Made by a program: the position numbers and the translations under genes. Below, in pieces: positions 49,092 to 60,053 of a stretch of DNA of 64,000 nucleotides. The stretch spans positions 1 to 64,000 of the forward strand of contig JAGYJD010000004.1 in NCBI GenBank assembly GCA_018402365.1, in the 5' to 3' direction. This stretch comes from Candidatus Nanopelagicales bacterium (GTDB lineage: Bacteria > Actinomycetota > Actinomycetes > S36-B12 > UBA5976). The number at the start of each line of letters is the position of its first letter. Position 1 is the stretch's first letter. The notes beneath the pieces were generated by a model. It was given only the letters and a program-made list of their open reading frames with translations, was not told the origin of the DNA and searched no databases.

Positions 49092-49622
49092 GTGAAAACT
49101 CACCTTGCGTTAGAAAGTCCCGATATTTCTCGGGCAATTGTTCGCATCGCACATGAAATTTTAGAAAATAACAAAGGCTCAGAAAACCTTCTTATTCTTG
49201 GTATCCCCTCTGGCGGAGTACCTTTGGCAAATCGAATAGCAAAAAAAATCTCAGAAATAGAAAACCGCGACGTTAAGTGCGGGGTACTAGATATCACGCT
49301 CTATCGAGACGATGTGAGATTAAGACCGGCGCGAACTCCTCAAGAAACTCAAATACCTAACAATAAAGTCGATGCCATGATCGTGGTTTTAGTTGACGAT
49401 GTGCTTTTCTCAGGTAGAACCATTAGGGCAGCGTTAGATGCACTCACCGCACTTGGAAGACCAAAAAAAGTTCAGCTGGCGGTGTTAATTGATCGCGGGC
49501 ATAGAGAATTACCTATCAGACCAGATTATGTCGGAAAAAATTTGCCAACTTCGCAAGAGCAATCAATCAATGTAAAGCTAAGTGAAATTGATGGGATTGA
49601 CGAAGTCGAGGTGACATCTTGA
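49092..49622 (+). CDS. pyrR: Pyrimidine operon regulator PyrR
   Basis: RNA-binding regulator and uracil phosphoribosyltransferase family protein. The PRPP loop [21 protein letters not shown] (about residues 97-117), [15 protein letters not shown] and [21 protein letters not shown] are typical of PyrR. 176 residues. GTG start behind AAGGAGG with only a 4-base spacer. That site is covered by the PyrR-type hairpin, so the protein probably represses its own operon. Its end overlaps pyrB. Confidence 0.95.
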   Translation: MKTHLALESPDISRAIVRIAHEILENNKGSENLLILGIPSGGVPLANRIAKKISEIENRDVKCGVLDITLYRDDVRLRPARTPQETQIPNNKVDAMIVVLVDDVLFSGRTIRAALDALTALGRPKKVQLAVLIDRGHRELPIRPDYVGKNLPTSQEQSINVKLSEIDGIDEVEVTS

Positions 49623-50551
49623 AACACCTTTACAGCATCAATAATTTGTCGAAATCTGAAGCAATTTCGATCCTAGACACTGCAAAAAGTATGGCAGAAG
49701 TTGGTGGCAAAGCTGTCAAAAAACTACCCACTTTGCTAGGTAGGACAGTTGTAAATTTATTTTTTGAAGATTCAACCCGAACTAGAATTTCTTTTGAAGC
49801 AGCAGCCAAAAGGCTCAGTGCAGATGTTATTACTTTTAGCGCTAAAGGCTCTAGCGTCTCTAAGGGTGAAAATTTAAAAGATACTGCCCAAACCCTGGAA
49901 GCAATCGGCGCGGACGCGGTAGTAATTCGGCATTGGGCGAGTGGTGCAGCTGAAACTTTAGCGCAATCGAATTGGATTAATGCCAAAGTAATAAATGCTG
50001 GCGACGGTACTCATGAGCACCCAACCCAGGCACTTTTAGACGCCTTCACCTTGCGAGAAAGTTTGGCCCCGAATCAAAAGGATTTATCGGGTTTAAAGAT
50101 AGGCATCGTAGGAGATATCTTGCACTCGCGAGTAGCGCGCAGCAATGTCTTACTTTTAAATTTATTAAATGCGCAATGTGTTCTCATCGCGCCACCTACC
50201 CTTCTTCCGATCGGGATCGAGAATTGGAATTGCCAATACTCCTACGATTTAGATTCACAGTTGGCTGAATTGGATGCGGTAATGATGTTGCGGGTGCAGC
50301 AAGAGCGGATGAACGCAGCATTCTTTCCGAGTACTCGTGAATATTCACGAGATTTTGGATTAAATTCCACTCGACTCTCGCAAATGAAACCACAATCTCT
50401 AGTACTACATCCTGGACCCATGAATAGGGGAATGGAAATTACTGCCGAGGTCGCTGACAGCAATCAGTCAGTAATTCGTTCACAAGTCACAAACGGAGTA
50501 AGTGTGAGGATGAGTGTTTTGTACCATTTACTAAGCGGGGATGCAGCGTGA
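49619..50551 (+). CDS. pyrB: Aspartate carbamoyltransferase catalytic subunit PyrB
   Basis: Condenses carbamoyl phosphate with aspartate. The carbamoyl-phosphate loop [11 protein letters not shown], the KGENLKDT lysine loop, and HPTQALLD with LRVQQERM are the family signatures. TTG start overlapping the pyrR stop (TTGA). 310 residues. No regulatory PyrI subunit is present. Confidence 0.96.
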   Translation: MKHLYSINNLSKSEAISILDTAKSMAEVGGKAVKKLPTLLGRTVVNLFFEDSTRTRISFEAAAKRLSADVITFSAKGSSVSKGENLKDTAQTLEAIGADAVVIRHWASGAAETLAQSNWINAKVINAGDGTHEHPTQALLDAFTLRESLAPNQKDLSGLKIGIVGDILHSRVARSNVLLLNLLNAQCVLIAPPTLLPIGIENWNCQYSYDLDSQLAELDAVMMLRVQQERMNAAFFPSTREYSRDFGLNSTRLSQMKPQSLVLHPGPMNRGMEITAEVADSNQSVIRSQVTNGVSVRMSVLYHLLSGDAA

Positions 50552-51831
50552 GTCTATTACTCTCAAAAGTTAATGTTTATGGCGAAGCAGCTAAAGATAT
50601 TTTGGTAAACGGTGGTGAAATCGTAGAGATTAAATCACCAGGTGCAATAAGTAAAGCCGATAAAGTTTTAGATTGTACAAACAAAGTATTACTCCCAGGT
50701 TTAGTTGATTTACATACTCACTTGCGACAACCCGGACGAGAAGATGCGGAAACCATTCTGTCGGGTGCTCGTGCTGCTACACGTGGTGGTTACACCGCGG
50801 TTCATGCGATGGCGAATACCGATCCGGTGGCAGATAGCGCTGGAGTCGTAGAACAAGTTTTTGGCTTAGGTGAAGATACTCAATTAGTGTCGGTTTATCC
50901 GGTGGGCGCAGTCACGGTTGAATTAGCAGGGAAACAACTTGCAGAATTAAAAGCGATGGCAGATTCAAAAGCCCAGGTGCGAATTTTTAGCGATGACGGA
51001 AAATGCGTAGAGGATTCTGTCATCATGAGACGTGCTTTGGAGTACGTAAAAGCTTTTGACGGAGTCATTGCCCAACATGCTCAAGAGGGCCGCCTTACAT
51101 TAAATGCACAAATGAATGAATCTGCACTTTCGTCAACCTTAGGTTTAACCGGATGGCCAAACGTTGCCGAAGAAGCGATAGTGGCTAGGGATATATTACT
51201 TTGTGAATTAGTAAATTCTCGATTACATATCTGCCATGCCTCAACTCGGGGAACGGTTGAATTATTAAAACGGGCAAAAGAAAAAAAGATAAATGTAACA
51301 GCTGAGGTTACCCCGCATCATCTGTTGCTTGATGAAGAGTATGTAAAGGGTTATGACCCAGTATTTAAAGTTAATCCACCACTGAGGCATCTTGACGATG
51401 TGATTTCGTTGCGAAATGCTTTAGCTGAGGGAATCATCGATGTAGTGGCAACTGACCATGCACCACACCCTAAAGAAGATAAAGAAACCGAATGGGCTGC
51501 TGCTGCCTTTGGGATGTTAGGCCTTGAAAATGCCTTATCTGTGGTTTCTACCGTGATGGTGCATGGGCAGAACTTTTCATGGCGAGATGTGGCGCGAGTA
51601 ATGAGCGAGAAACCGGCTGAGATCGGCAGAAAGCCAGAGCACGGTCAAAAAATTAGTGAGGGCGCTAGGGCAAACTTGTGTCTTGTAGATCCTGAGGTGG
51701 AATTTATTGTTAATGCTGGTACGTCAGTTTCTTTGAGTCGAAATAATCCATATCAAGGAATGAAATTTAAAGGTAAACCTGTCGCGACAATTTTTAAAGG
51801 AAATTTGACATATCAAGAGGGTGGTAATTAG
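50548..51831 (+). CDS. pyrC: Dihydroorotase PyrC
   Basis: Zinc amidohydrolase closing the dihydroorotate ring. Metal motif [10 protein letters not shown] near the N-terminus, [19 protein letters not shown], and the catalytic Asp in [12 protein letters not shown]. 427 residues, type I dihydroorotase as in other Gram-positive pyr operons. GTG start overlaps the pyrB stop by 4 bases. The catalytic residues look complete, so it is not one of the inactive PyrX homologues. Confidence 0.95.
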   Translation: MSLLLSKVNVYGEAAKDILVNGGEIVEIKSPGAISKADKVLDCTNKVLLPGLVDLHTHLRQPGREDAETILSGARAATRGGYTAVHAMANTDPVADSAGVVEQVFGLGEDTQLVSVYPVGAVTVELAGKQLAELKAMADSKAQVRIFSDDGKCVEDSVIMRRALEYVKAFDGVIAQHAQEGRLTLNAQMNESALSSTLGLTGWPNVAEEAIVARDILLCELVNSRLHICHASTRGTVELLKRAKEKKINVTAEVTPHHLLLDEEYVKGYDPVFKVNPPLRHLDDVISLRNALAEGIIDVVATDHAPHPKEDKETEWAAAAFGMLGLENALSVVSTVMVHGQNFSWRDVARVMSEKPAEIGRKPEHGQKISEGARANLCLVDPEVEFIVNAGTSVSLSRNNPYQGMKFKGKPVATIFKGNLTYQEGGN

Positions 51832-52964
51832 TGACTTCTTTTTTTGCTGGTGAAAAAAGTGCAAAATTTGTTTTAGAAGATGGGCGCTTTTTTGAAGGTC
51901 AAGAATTTGGCGCAACTGGTGAAACATACGGAGAAGCCGTTTTTGCTACAGGCATGACTGGGTATCAAGAAACTTTAACTGATCCCTCTTATTACAAACA
52001 GATCGTAATCCAAACCGCACCTCATATTGGAAATACTGGGATCAATGACGAGGACGACGAGTCTGAGAAAATTTGGGTGGCCGGTTATGTAGTTAGAGAT
52101 CCCTCGCGCATTGCTTCAAATTGGCGAAGCAACCGCTCGTTAGATGATGAATTAAAAAAACAGCAAATTATCGCGATTAGTTCTATCGACACTCGAGCTC
52201 TGACTAGACATTTAAGAGATAAGGGAGCTATGCGTGCTGGAATCTTTTCTGGTGAAAGCGCAAACATGCCGGTGGATGAATTGATAGCAAAAGTGAAAGC
52301 TGCTAGTGGTATGAAGGGGGCAAATTTAACAGATGCGGTTAGCATAAAAAAACCGTTTATAGTGCCGGCAGTTGGCGAGAAAAAATTTCAGGTTGCAGCA
52401 ATTGATTTAGGTATGAAGACAAATATTTTGAGACATTTAGCAAAGCGCGGCATCGAAACCCATGTTTTGCCTGCTAGTAGCTCTGCGGCCGAGGTCTTAG
52501 CTGCCGGTAAGGATGGAGTTTTTTTATCAAATGGTCCAGGGGACCCAGCAACTGCTAGTCATCTAGTTATGGTGACAAAGAAAATTTTAAGCGAAAAAAA
52601 ACCTTTATTTGGAATTTGTTTTGGAAATCAAATCTTAGGTAGAGCCTTGGGATTAGACACTTATAAATTAGTTTTTGGACATCGAGGTCAAAATCAACCA
52701 GTGATTGATACCGACACTGGCAAAGTTGAAATCACAACTCATAATCATGGTTTTGCTGTTAAAAGTGAAGAGGCAAAATTTAACACAGAATTTGGGGAAG
52801 GTGAGGTCACTCATCGCTGCTTGAATGATTCAGTAGTTGAAGGACTAAGAGTTAAGGAAGCGAAAGCCTTCAGTGTGCAGTACCACCCAGAAGCGGCTGC
52901 GGGGCCACATGATGCAGATTATTTATTTGATCGATTTGTAGAATTAATGGAAGAGACGGTTTAA
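51831..52964 (+). CDS. carA: Carbamoyl-phosphate synthase small subunit CarA
   Basis: Glutaminase subunit of carbamoyl-phosphate synthase. The N-terminal domain has [15 protein letters not shown] and [17 protein letters not shown]. The class I amidotransferase domain has LSNGPGDP, the catalytic Cys263 in GICFGNQ, and [11 protein letters not shown]. 377 residues. GTG start shares a base with the pyrC stop; carB begins at the last base of its stop. Confidence 0.96.
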   Translation: MTSFFAGEKSAKFVLEDGRFFEGQEFGATGETYGEAVFATGMTGYQETLTDPSYYKQIVIQTAPHIGNTGINDEDDESEKIWVAGYVVRDPSRIASNWRSNRSLDDELKKQQIIAISSIDTRALTRHLRDKGAMRAGIFSGESANMPVDELIAKVKAASGMKGANLTDAVSIKKPFIVPAVGEKKFQVAAIDLGMKTNILRHLAKRGIETHVLPASSSAAEVLAAGKDGVFLSNGPGDPATASHLVMVTKKILSEKKPLFGICFGNQILGRALGLDTYKLVFGHRGQNQPVIDTDTGKVEITTHNHGFAVKSEEAKFNTEFGEGEVTHRCLNDSVVEGLRVKEAKAFSVQYHPEAAAGPHDADYLFDRFVELMEETV

Positions 52965-55900
52965 TGCCAAAACGTGATGACATCAAGTCGGTTTTAATTA
53001 TTGGTTCTGGGCCGATCGTGATCGGTCAAGCTTGTGAATTTGATTATTCTGGAACTCAGGCATGTAAAGTTTTGAAACAAGAGGGCTTGCGAGTTATCTT
53101 GGTGAATTCCAATCCCGCAACAATCATGACCGATCCACAGTTTGCTGACGCTACTTATGTTGAGCCAATCAATCCAGAAATCGTTGAAAAGATAATTGCT
53201 AAAGAACGCCCGGATGCTTTGTTGGCAACCCTGGGGGGACAGACGGCGTTAAACACCGCGATGGCGCTTAATAAAAATGGTGTTTTAGAAAAATACAACG
53301 TTGAGTTAATCGGAGCTAATGTTTCAGCAATCGAATCCGGAGAAAATCGTGAGGTTTTTAAAACTCTCGTTAATAAAATTGGCGGAGAATCTGCAGCGAG
53401 CAAAATATGCCACAACTTAGAGGATGTTTTATTAGGTGCCAGCGAGCTCGGTTATCCGTTAGTGGTACGTCCTTCCTTTACTATGGGTGGCGCCGGTTCG
53501 GGATTTGCAAATAATGAAGATGAATTAATTAAAATTGCTTCAGCAGGACTAGCTGCCTCGCCCACTAGTGAAGTTTTGCTTGAAGAAAGTGTGATGGGTT
53601 GGAAAGAATATGAACTTGAATTAATGAGAGATCGAAATGACAACGTTGTGGTCATTTGCTCTATTGAAAATCTAGATCCGATGGGTGTTCATACCGGTGA
53701 CTCGATCACCGTAGCTCCCGCGGTGACCTTGACTGACCGTGAATATCAAGTAATGAGAGACATGGCAATCAAGGTAATTCGTGAAGTTGGCGTTGATACC
53801 GGCGGCTGCAACATCCAATTTGCCATAAATCCGCAAGACGGTCGGATGATTGTGATCGAGATGAATCCAAGAGTTTCGCGTTCAAGTGCTTTAGCCTCGA
53901 AAGCTACAGGATTTCCGATTGCCAAAATAGCGGCTCGACTGGCTTTGGGTTACACGCTTGATGAGATACCAAATGACATAACAAAAATGACCCCTGCCTC
54001 ATTTGAACCGACCTTGGATTACATAGTGGTTAAAGTACCTAGGTTTGCTTTTGAAAAATTTCCCCAAGCAGATCCTGTGCTAACGACGCATATGAAGAGC
54101 GTGGGTGAGGCTATGGCGATAGGAAGAAACTTTACTGAAAGTTTACAAAAAGCCTTAAGAAGTCTTGAAAAGAAAGAAAGTATTTTTAGCTTTGAGGAAG
54201 AAGAGACTGATGTAGCAGCATTGATTAAAAAGGCCATGATCCCAACCGATGGACGATTAAAAACTGTACAGAGGGCGCTGTTTCTCGGGGCAAGTATTGA
54301 TCAAATGTTTGAAGCAACAAAAATCGACCCTTGGTTTTTAGACCAAATTCAATTTATTAATGAAATTGCTAGGGAGATAAAGAATTTAGGTAAATTATCG
54401 GTTGAAATGATTCAGTTTGCTAAGCGTCATGGTTTTAGTGATATGCAAATAGCAGCTATTTTAGACACGAGCGAGACGCAAGTACGTCAATTTAGGCATC
54501 AGAATAATTTGCGTCCGGTCTTCAAAACTGTTGATACTTGCGCTGCTGAGTTTAAGGCCTACACCCCGTATCACTATTCCACTTGGGATGAAGAGAGTGA
54601 ATTGGAAACGTCCGATCGCAAAAAGATTGTCATCTTAGGATCGGGTCCAAATCGTATCGGCCAAGGAATCGAATTTGATTATTCGTGTGTGCATGCGGCA
54701 CAAACCTTGTCAGAAATTGGCTACGAAACAATCATGATCAACTGTAATCCGGAGACTGTTTCAACTGACTATGACACTTCTGACCGTTTATTTTTTGAGC
54801 CTTTAACGTTAGAGGACGTGCTTGAAGTAATTCAAGCTGAATCTGCCTCAGGAGAGTTAGTAGGAGTCATCGTTCAGTTAGGTGGGCAAACTCCGCTGGG
54901 TTTAGCACAAGGATTAAAGGACAATGGAGTAAAGATTCTGGGTACCGATCCATCCGCTATTCATGCGGCGGAGGATCGAGGAGCGTTCGGTGAAGTTCTC
55001 AAAAAGGCTGAGTTATTGGCTCCAGCACATTCAACTGCCCGAAGCTTTTTGGAAGCAAAAAAAATTGCTAAAGATATCGGATATCCCGTACTAGTTAGAC
55101 CCTCTTACGTACTAGGGGGACGCGGTATGGAAATTGTTTATGACGAAGAGATGTTAGAAGGCTTCATTGAGAAAGCAACTGCAATTGCTCCAGAACATCC
55201 AGTACTGGTTGATAGATTTTTGGACGACGCCTTAGAACTTGATGTAGACGCACTTTTTGATGGTGAGGAGCTTTTTATTGCAGGAATCATGGAACATATA
55301 GAAGAAGCGGGTGTTCATTCTGGAGACTCCGCCTGTGTGATCCCGCCAATCTCACTTTCAAGTCAAGACATTGAAAATATTGCGATGAGCACTTTTAAAT
55401 TGGCGGTTGGAATCGGAGTAAAAGGATTAATGAACGTGCAATTTGCACTTCACGAAAAGCAGCTTTATGTGCTCGAAGCAAATCCGCGAGCTAGTAGGAC
55501 GGTTCCGTTTGTGGCTAAAGCAACTGCTACGGCAGTGGCAAAAGCTGCCAGCCGAATTATGGCCGGAGAGAGCATCAAAGATTTACAAAAGGCAAATGTT
55601 TTGCCTCGCTTTGATGTAACTACCAAATTATCTAAAAGTCCGATTGCAGTTAAAGAGGCAGTCCTACCGTTTGGTCGCTTTCATGGCGTAGACACTGTTT
55701 TAGGTCCAGAAATGAAATCAACTGGTGAAGTTATGGGTATTGACCATAGTTTTGGAATGGCATTTGCAAAATCGCAAAGTGGCGCATATGCCAGTGGGTT
55801 ACCAACTAGTGGGTCAATCTTTGTTTCTGCTGCAGATCGCGACAAATTAGATATGAAAGATTCAATTAAAAATCTATCCGATTTAGGTTTTAAAGTTTAT

Positions 55901-56242
55901 GCCACCAAAGGCACTGCTGAATTTTTGGAAAGTTATTCGATCAAATCAGAAGTTTTGAGAAAACATTATGAAGGTGAAGTGGCCGGACAGAAAACTACCA
56001 TCCAAGCAATAAATGAAGGACTGATAGATCTAGTTATAAATACCCCATTTGGAGTGGGGCCGCGAGTTGATGGATATGAAATCAGAACTGCGGCCACAAA
56101 TAAAGGCGTCCCAATCATCACTACAAGTCAAGGATTAAAAGCTGCAGCTATGGGGATAGTGGCATTACGAAATGACGGAATGCAGGTTGAAAGTTTGCAG
56201 TCGCACGCTAGCACCATCGAAAAAGCGAGAGCCCTTCTCTAA
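52964..56242 (+). CDS. carB: Carbamoyl-phosphate synthase large subunit CarB
   Basis: Two homologous ATP-grasp synthetase halves make carbamoyl phosphate from bicarbonate, ammonia and two ATP. First half begins [21 protein letters not shown], second half [20 protein letters not shown] (around residue 555). Grasp motifs [20 protein letters not shown] and [19 protein letters not shown] are present, and a C-terminal MGS-like allosteric domain ends the 1092 residues. No break or fusion. Confidence 0.97.
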   Translation: MPKRDDIKSVLIIGSGPIVIGQACEFDYSGTQACKVLKQEGLRVILVNSNPATIMTDPQFADATYVEPINPEIVEKIIAKERPDALLATLGGQTALNTAMALNKNGVLEKYNVELIGANVSAIESGENREVFKTLVNKIGGESAASKICHNLEDVLLGASELGYPLVVRPSFTMGGAGSGFANNEDELIKIASAGLAASPTSEVLLEESVMGWKEYELELMRDRNDNVVVICSIENLDPMGVHTGDSITVAPAVTLTDREYQVMRDMAIKVIREVGVDTGGCNIQFAINPQDGRMIVIEMNPRVSRSSALASKATGFPIAKIAARLALGYTLDEIPNDITKMTPASFEPTLDYIVVKVPRFAFEKFPQADPVLTTHMKSVGEAMAIGRNFTESLQKALRSLEKKESIFSFEEEETDVAALIKKAMIPTDGRLKTVQRALFLGASIDQMFEATKIDPWFLDQIQFINEIAREIKNLGKLSVEMIQFAKRHGFSDMQIAAILDTSETQVRQFRHQNNLRPVFKTVDTCAAEFKAYTPYHYSTWDEESELETSDRKKIVILGSGPNRIGQGIEFDYSCVHAAQTLSEIGYETIMINCNPETVSTDYDTSDRLFFEPLTLEDVLEVIQAESASGELVGVIVQLGGQTPLGLAQGLKDNGVKILGTDPSAIHAAEDRGAFGEVLKKAELLAPAHSTARSFLEAKKIAKDIGYPVLVRPSYVLGGRGMEIVYDEEMLEGFIEKATAIAPEHPVLVDRFLDDALELDVDALFDGEELFIAGIMEHIEEAGVHSGDSACVIPPISLSSQDIENIAMSTFKLAVGIGVKGLMNVQFALHEKQLYVLEANPRASRTVPFVAKATATAVAKAASRIMAGESIKDLQKANVLPRFDVTTKLSKSPIAVKEAVLPFGRFHGVDTVLGPEMKSTGEVMGIDHSFGMAFAKSQSGAYASGLPTSGSIFVSAADRDKLDMKDSIKNLSDLGFKVYATKGTAEFLESYSIKSEVLRKHYEGEVAGQKTTIQAINEGLIDLVINTPFGVGPRVDGYEIRTAATNKGVPIITTSQGLKAAAMGIVALRNDGMQVESLQSHASTIEKARALL

Positions 56243-57087
56243 TGCCGATACAACACCAAGCCAGCGTAATTTCAAATACCCGAACTGGTGCTTATCAATT
56301 ACTAACGTTGACCGCGGGCGAGATACCGAAAGAATTTAAACCAGGGCAGTTTGTAACTTTGGCGATTGACGGCTTAAGTAGTGGATTAATTTTAAGAAGA
56401 GCTTTTAGCATTTATCAAGCTCAAGACAGAGGTGTTTACGGCGGAACGATTGACTTGGTAGTAGCCGCTCACGGTGAAGGAACCAAATGGATCACTCAAT
56501 TAAAAAGAGATGACTCAGTAAATATAGTTGGTCCGCTTGGTAAACCATTCTCTATTCCAAAAGATGCAGTTTCTTGTGTGTTGATAGGGGGAGGCTACGG
56601 GGCAGCGCCACTTTTTCGGTTAGCAGAAGCTTTAAGATCTCGCGGCTGCAGAGTTGATTTTATTCTGGGAGCTCAAAATAGCGAAAAGCTTTTTGGAATT
56701 TTGGAAGCTAGAAGACTTGGGCACAATGTACTCATAACTACTCAAGATGGTTCGAGTGGTCATCAGGGTTTAGTAACAGATGTTTTACCGGACTTAATCG
56801 CGAAGGCGGATTCTCAAGTTATATATTCGTGCGGCCCAATGCCAATGTTGCAGGCAATCACAAAGATTGCTCAGGCTCATCAAATTTATTCGTTCACTGC
56901 AGTTGAAGAAGCAATGGCATGCGGTATTGGAGTGTGCATGACTTGTGTGCTTCCGGTAATTGGTGACGATGGCGTGACTCGAATGGTGCGCTCTTGCGTT
57001 GAGGGACCCACCTTCAAGGGCGAGCGAGTTCGTTGGGATGAAGTTGGAACGATCCCGCCAGATACTTACGGAGCAGGTAACCAGTGA
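56242..57087 (+). CDS. pyrK: Dihydroorotate dehydrogenase electron transfer subunit PyrK
   Basis: FAD and 2Fe-2S subunit of class IB dihydroorotate dehydrogenase, passing electrons to NAD+. The ferredoxin-reductase FAD domain has ILRRAFSIYQ, the NAD-binding part CVLIGGGYGAAPLF, and the cluster ligands are Cys227, 232, 235 and 252 (ACGIGVCMTC...RSC). 281 residues. Adjacent and overlapping pyrD, which is the matching class IB catalytic subunit. Confidence 0.93.
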   Translation: MPIQHQASVISNTRTGAYQLLTLTAGEIPKEFKPGQFVTLAIDGLSSGLILRRAFSIYQAQDRGVYGGTIDLVVAAHGEGTKWITQLKRDDSVNIVGPLGKPFSIPKDAVSCVLIGGGYGAAPLFRLAEALRSRGCRVDFILGAQNSEKLFGILEARRLGHNVLITTQDGSSGHQGLVTDVLPDLIAKADSQVIYSCGPMPMLQAITKIAQAHQIYSFTAVEEAMACGIGVCMTCVLPVIGDDGVTRMVRSCVEGPTFKGERVRWDEVGTIPPDTYGAGNQ

Positions 57088-58028
57088 TGGTTATGAAAAC
57101 AAAAAGTGGATTGATAGATATGAGCTGTAATTTTTTTGACGCAAAACTGCCAAGCCCAGTTTTCACGGCGTCTGGCTGTGCTGCCAGTGGTAAAGAGCTC
57201 TCTCAATTTATGGATCTAACTACCATCGGCGGCATTGTTACTAAAAGCGTTATGTTGGAGGCGAGAGCGGGCCGGGCGACACCACGCATGAGTGAGACTC
57301 CTAGCGGGATGCTCAACGGAATCGGCCTGCAAGGGCCAGGAATAGATGCCTTTTTAGAAACGGACTTGACTTGGTTAAATGAGAAAAAGATTGCCACAGT
57401 AGTTTCCATAGCTGGTAACACAGTAGAGGAATTCTCAAAACTAGCATTTAAGTTAAAAAATAGATCTGACATATTGGCGATTGAAGTAAATATTTCTTGT
57501 CCCAATGTTGAAAATAGAAACAAGGTGTTTGCCTGTAATCCGGTCACTGCACAAGAAGCAATTAAAGCGGTAAAGAAACACATCTCAGACATACCACTTT
57601 TGGCAAAACTCTCACCTGACGTGACTGACATAGTCGAGATTGCTGACGCATCAATTAAAGCAGGTGCGAATGGATTGAGCCTTATTAATACGCTACTGGG
57701 AATGGTGATTGACACCAAAACTTTTAAGCCAGTGCTAAGTGGGGGAACAGGTGGACTTTCAGGTCCTGCGATTCGTCCGGTAGCAGTCCGGGTGATTCAT
57801 CAAGTTCGGGCGGCCTTTGAAGACATATTTATTTTGGGTTCTGGGGGATTGCGCACTGGAAGCGATGGGCTGGAATTTATTGCCGCCGGTGCTAACGCGT
57901 TATCACTAGGTACCATTATTTTTAACGATCCAACTAGCCCAGTGCGAATTCATAATGAAATGGCGGAGCACTTGACGGCACTAAACAAGACGTCTCTAGC
58001 GCAAGTTAGAAACATGGCTCATGATTAA
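57084..58028 (+). CDS. pyrD: Dihydroorotate dehydrogenase, class IB catalytic subunit PyrD
   Basis: FMN enzyme oxidising dihydroorotate to orotate. Class I features: TASGCAASGKEL near the start, and a cysteine as the active-site base (Cys139 in EVNISCPNVENR), where class II enzymes have serine. Together with PyrK this makes the NAD-linked class IB form. GTG 57084 (4-base overlap) or ATG 57087 are both possible starts. 314 residues. There is no N-terminal membrane helix, as expected for class IB. Confidence 0.94.
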   Translation: MMVMKTKSGLIDMSCNFFDAKLPSPVFTASGCAASGKELSQFMDLTTIGGIVTKSVMLEARAGRATPRMSETPSGMLNGIGLQGPGIDAFLETDLTWLNEKKIATVVSIAGNTVEEFSKLAFKLKNRSDILAIEVNISCPNVENRNKVFACNPVTAQEAIKAVKKHISDIPLLAKLSPDVTDIVEIADASIKAGANGLSLINTLLGMVIDTKTFKPVLSGGTGGLSGPAIRPVAVRVIHQVRAAFEDIFILGSGGLRTGSDGLEFIAAGANALSLGTIIFNDPTSPVRIHNEMAEHLTALNKTSLAQVRNMAHD

Positions 58029-58716
58029 AAAAGCACCAATCGCTTTAGCGCTGGACGCCCCAGACTTAGCTACTATGAAACATTGGGTGGTTGCGACAAA
58101 TACCTATCTTTCCTGCATGAAAGTTGGATTAGAGACATTTCTTCATAGTGGGCGTGAAGCTACTAATTTAGTCAGAGAGTATTCAGAGGGATGTGATCTT
58201 TTTTTAGATTTAAAACTTCATGACATTCCGCAAACTGTGGCAAATGCCGCTCGCGCCATAAAGGATGTAAAGCCTGAGTTTCTTACCGTGCATGCGGCGG
58301 GCGGACCAGCAATGATTTCAGCAGCAGCGGAGGCCCTGCCAGAGACAAAAATAGTTGCGGTAACGGTATTGACCTCACTTGATGAAAGTGACTTAGCGCC
58401 ATTTGGGGTTAGCGACATAAAGCAGTTGACTCGAGAGTTAGCTAAGCGAGCGGTAGCAGCGGGAGCTCGGGCCTTAGTTTGCAGCCCACATGAAGTAGCT
58501 GAAATTAGGGCGACAGTGGGTAAAGAGGTAATTTTAATAACACCCGGGGTACGTCCCTCAGACTCAAATTTGGGAGATCAAAAAAGAGTAATGACACCAA
58601 CAGATGCCCTAAAGGCAGGAAGTGACCTTTTGGTAATCGGTAGACCGATAACAGAAAGTAAAAATCCGGGTGAAAGTGCGCGAAAAATTGCCGAAAATTT
58701 AACTAATATAGTTTAA
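58021..58716 (+). CDS. pyrF: Orotidine-5'-phosphate decarboxylase PyrF
   Basis: Last step to UMP. Catalytic DLKLHDIPQTVANA holds the Asp-Lys-Asp set; TVHAAGG and ITPGVRPSD are the phosphate-binding regions. 231 residues, the bacterial group I type. ATG lies 8 bases inside pyrD. No pyrE is in this operon. Confidence 0.95.
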   Translation: MIKKAPIALALDAPDLATMKHWVVATNTYLSCMKVGLETFLHSGREATNLVREYSEGCDLFLDLKLHDIPQTVANAARAIKDVKPEFLTVHAAGGPAMISAAAEALPETKIVAVTVLTSLDESDLAPFGVSDIKQLTRELAKRAVAAGARALVCSPHEVAEIRATVGKEVILITPGVRPSDSNLGDQKRVMTPTDALKAGSDLLVIGRPITESKNPGESARKIAENLTNIV

Positions 58717-58745
58717 TATTCAAACCTATTCGTTAGGAGTTATTT

Positions 58746-59057
58746 GTGGTGCCACATTTAACGCTCGAAGAGCGAAGAGCTGCTTTAGTCAAGGCAGCTG
58801 AGGCCCGCAAATTTAGAGCTGGGATTCGTGAACAATTAAAAAATAAAGAAATAGCCTTGCTTGACATTCTAGAGAGAGCAAAAAGTGAAGAGCGTCTTGC
58901 GAAAATGAAAGTAATTTCGCTGTTAGAGGCTCTACCAAAAGTCGGAAAAATTAAAGCTGCAAAGTTTATGGAGAAAGCAAAAATTGCTTCATCAAGAAGA
59001 ATTAAAGGTTTAGGGGAACACCAATTGGCAGCCTTAATTAAAGAATTTTCTGAGTGA
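58746..59057 (+). CDS. mihF: Integration host factor, actinobacterial type (MihF)
   Basis: Small basic nucleoid-associated DNA-binding protein, unrelated to the E. coli IHF pair. 103 residues: an N-terminal helix PHLTLEERRAALVKAAEARK, then a helix-two-turn-helix-like core with LLEALPKVGKIKAAKFME and RRIKGLGEHQLAALI. GTG start with AGGAG at 58735-58739. Its place before gmk and rpoZ is conserved across actinobacteria. Confidence 0.93.
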   Translation: MVPHLTLEERRAALVKAAEARKFRAGIREQLKNKEIALLDILERAKSEERLAKMKVISLLEALPKVGKIKAAKFMEKAKIASSRRIKGLGEHQLAALIKEFSE

Positions 59058-59605
59058 GTAAAAATTTATTTGTGATCGCCGGCCCGTCTGGAGTAGGTAA
59101 GGGCAGTTTAATTAAAAAATTAATTTCCACAGATCTTAATTACACACTTTCGGTCTCGGCTACTACTCGTCCTGCTAGAGCTGGTGAGGTACATGGAACA
59201 GATTATTTTTTTATGACAAAGCAAGAATTTGATAAATGCATTCTCGAAAATGGTTTTCTAGAATGGGCTGAATTTGCCGGCAATAAATATGGCACCCTTA
59301 TTTCAGAAGTAGACTCGCAATTAGCGCTCGGTAAAAAAGTTATTTTGGAGATTGAACTGGCTGGGGTAAGGCAAGTAAAAAAACTTAGATCTGATGCAAA
59401 ATTCATTTTTATAGCACCCCCGTCGCTTGAGATTCTCCAGCAACGGTTAGCGGGACGGGGTACTGAGAATCCAGCTGAGATCTCTGACCGTATTTTGATT
59501 GCAAAGGATGAACTAGCGGCACAGGGTGAATTCGATTTTGTGCTTATAAATGACGACTTAGCAGGAAGTTTTGAGCGACTGCTAAACTTCTGTGAGTTGG
59601 ATTAA
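59054..59605 (+). CDS. gmk: Guanylate kinase Gmk
   Basis: Phosphorylates GMP to GDP. P-loop GPSGVGKGS at 10-18, the GMP-binding [21 protein letters not shown], and GTLISEV are in order. 183 residues. GTG start overlaps the mihF stop by 4 bases. With rpoZ and coaBC it forms the common gmk-rpoZ-coaBC run. Confidence 0.96.
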   Translation: MSKNLFVIAGPSGVGKGSLIKKLISTDLNYTLSVSATTRPARAGEVHGTDYFFMTKQEFDKCILENGFLEWAEFAGNKYGTLISEVDSQLALGKKVILEIELAGVRQVKKLRSDAKFIFIAPPSLEILQQRLAGRGTENPAEISDRILIAKDELAAQGEFDFVLINDDLAGSFERLLNFCELD

Positions 59606-59627
59606 TCATAAGAAACCAGAGGTCTTT

Positions 59628-60050
59628 GTGGCTATAGCTCGCACCGGAGGAATTACCCATCCGCCAATCGATGAATTACTAGACGTTGCCAAGAGCAAGT
59701 ATCAATTGGTTATTTATGCAGCCAAACGTGCTCGTCAAATTAATGCTTACTACTCACAATTAGGTGAAGGTTTGCTGGAATATGTGGGTCCGCTTGTTGA
59801 AACACAACTACAAGAGAAGTCACTTTCAATTGCCTTGCGAGAAATCAATGCTGGACTTTTAACTTCAGAAGCAGTGGATCCTGAAGTCTTAGCAGCTGAG
59901 CAATTAGCAATGGAGCAAAGAAGATTAGCGGCACAGCAGGCAGCAGCTCGCTACGATGGTGATTACGACATGAATTTTGATGCCACACCAGATGTTGCAA
60001 CCGGAGTGCCGGTTGTAGAAGAAACCGAAACTGACCCTTTCAGCGCCTAA
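59628..60050 (+). CDS. rpoZ: RNA polymerase omega subunit with acidic C-terminal extension
   Basis: Small RNA polymerase subunit that helps assemble beta prime. Core residues 1-82: [45 protein letters not shown] 59628 is chosen because AGAGG stands 5 bases before it; an in-frame GTG at 59592 would overlap gmk by 14 bases. The tail (about 83-140) is Ala/Gln/Glu-rich, then acidic, and ends TETDPFSA. That makes the protein longer than most omega subunits. Confidence 0.93.
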   Translation: MAIARTGGITHPPIDELLDVAKSKYQLVIYAAKRARQINAYYSQLGEGLLEYVGPLVETQLQEKSLSIALREINAGLLTSEAVDPEVLAAEQLAMEQRRLAAQQAAARYDGDYDMNFDATPDVATGVPVVEETETDPFSA

Positions 60051-60053
60051 CGA

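Noticed and set aside
57203-57718. Minus-strand open frame of 171 codons inside pyrD
   Set aside because: Antisense shadow of a certain gene with no recognisable protein features.
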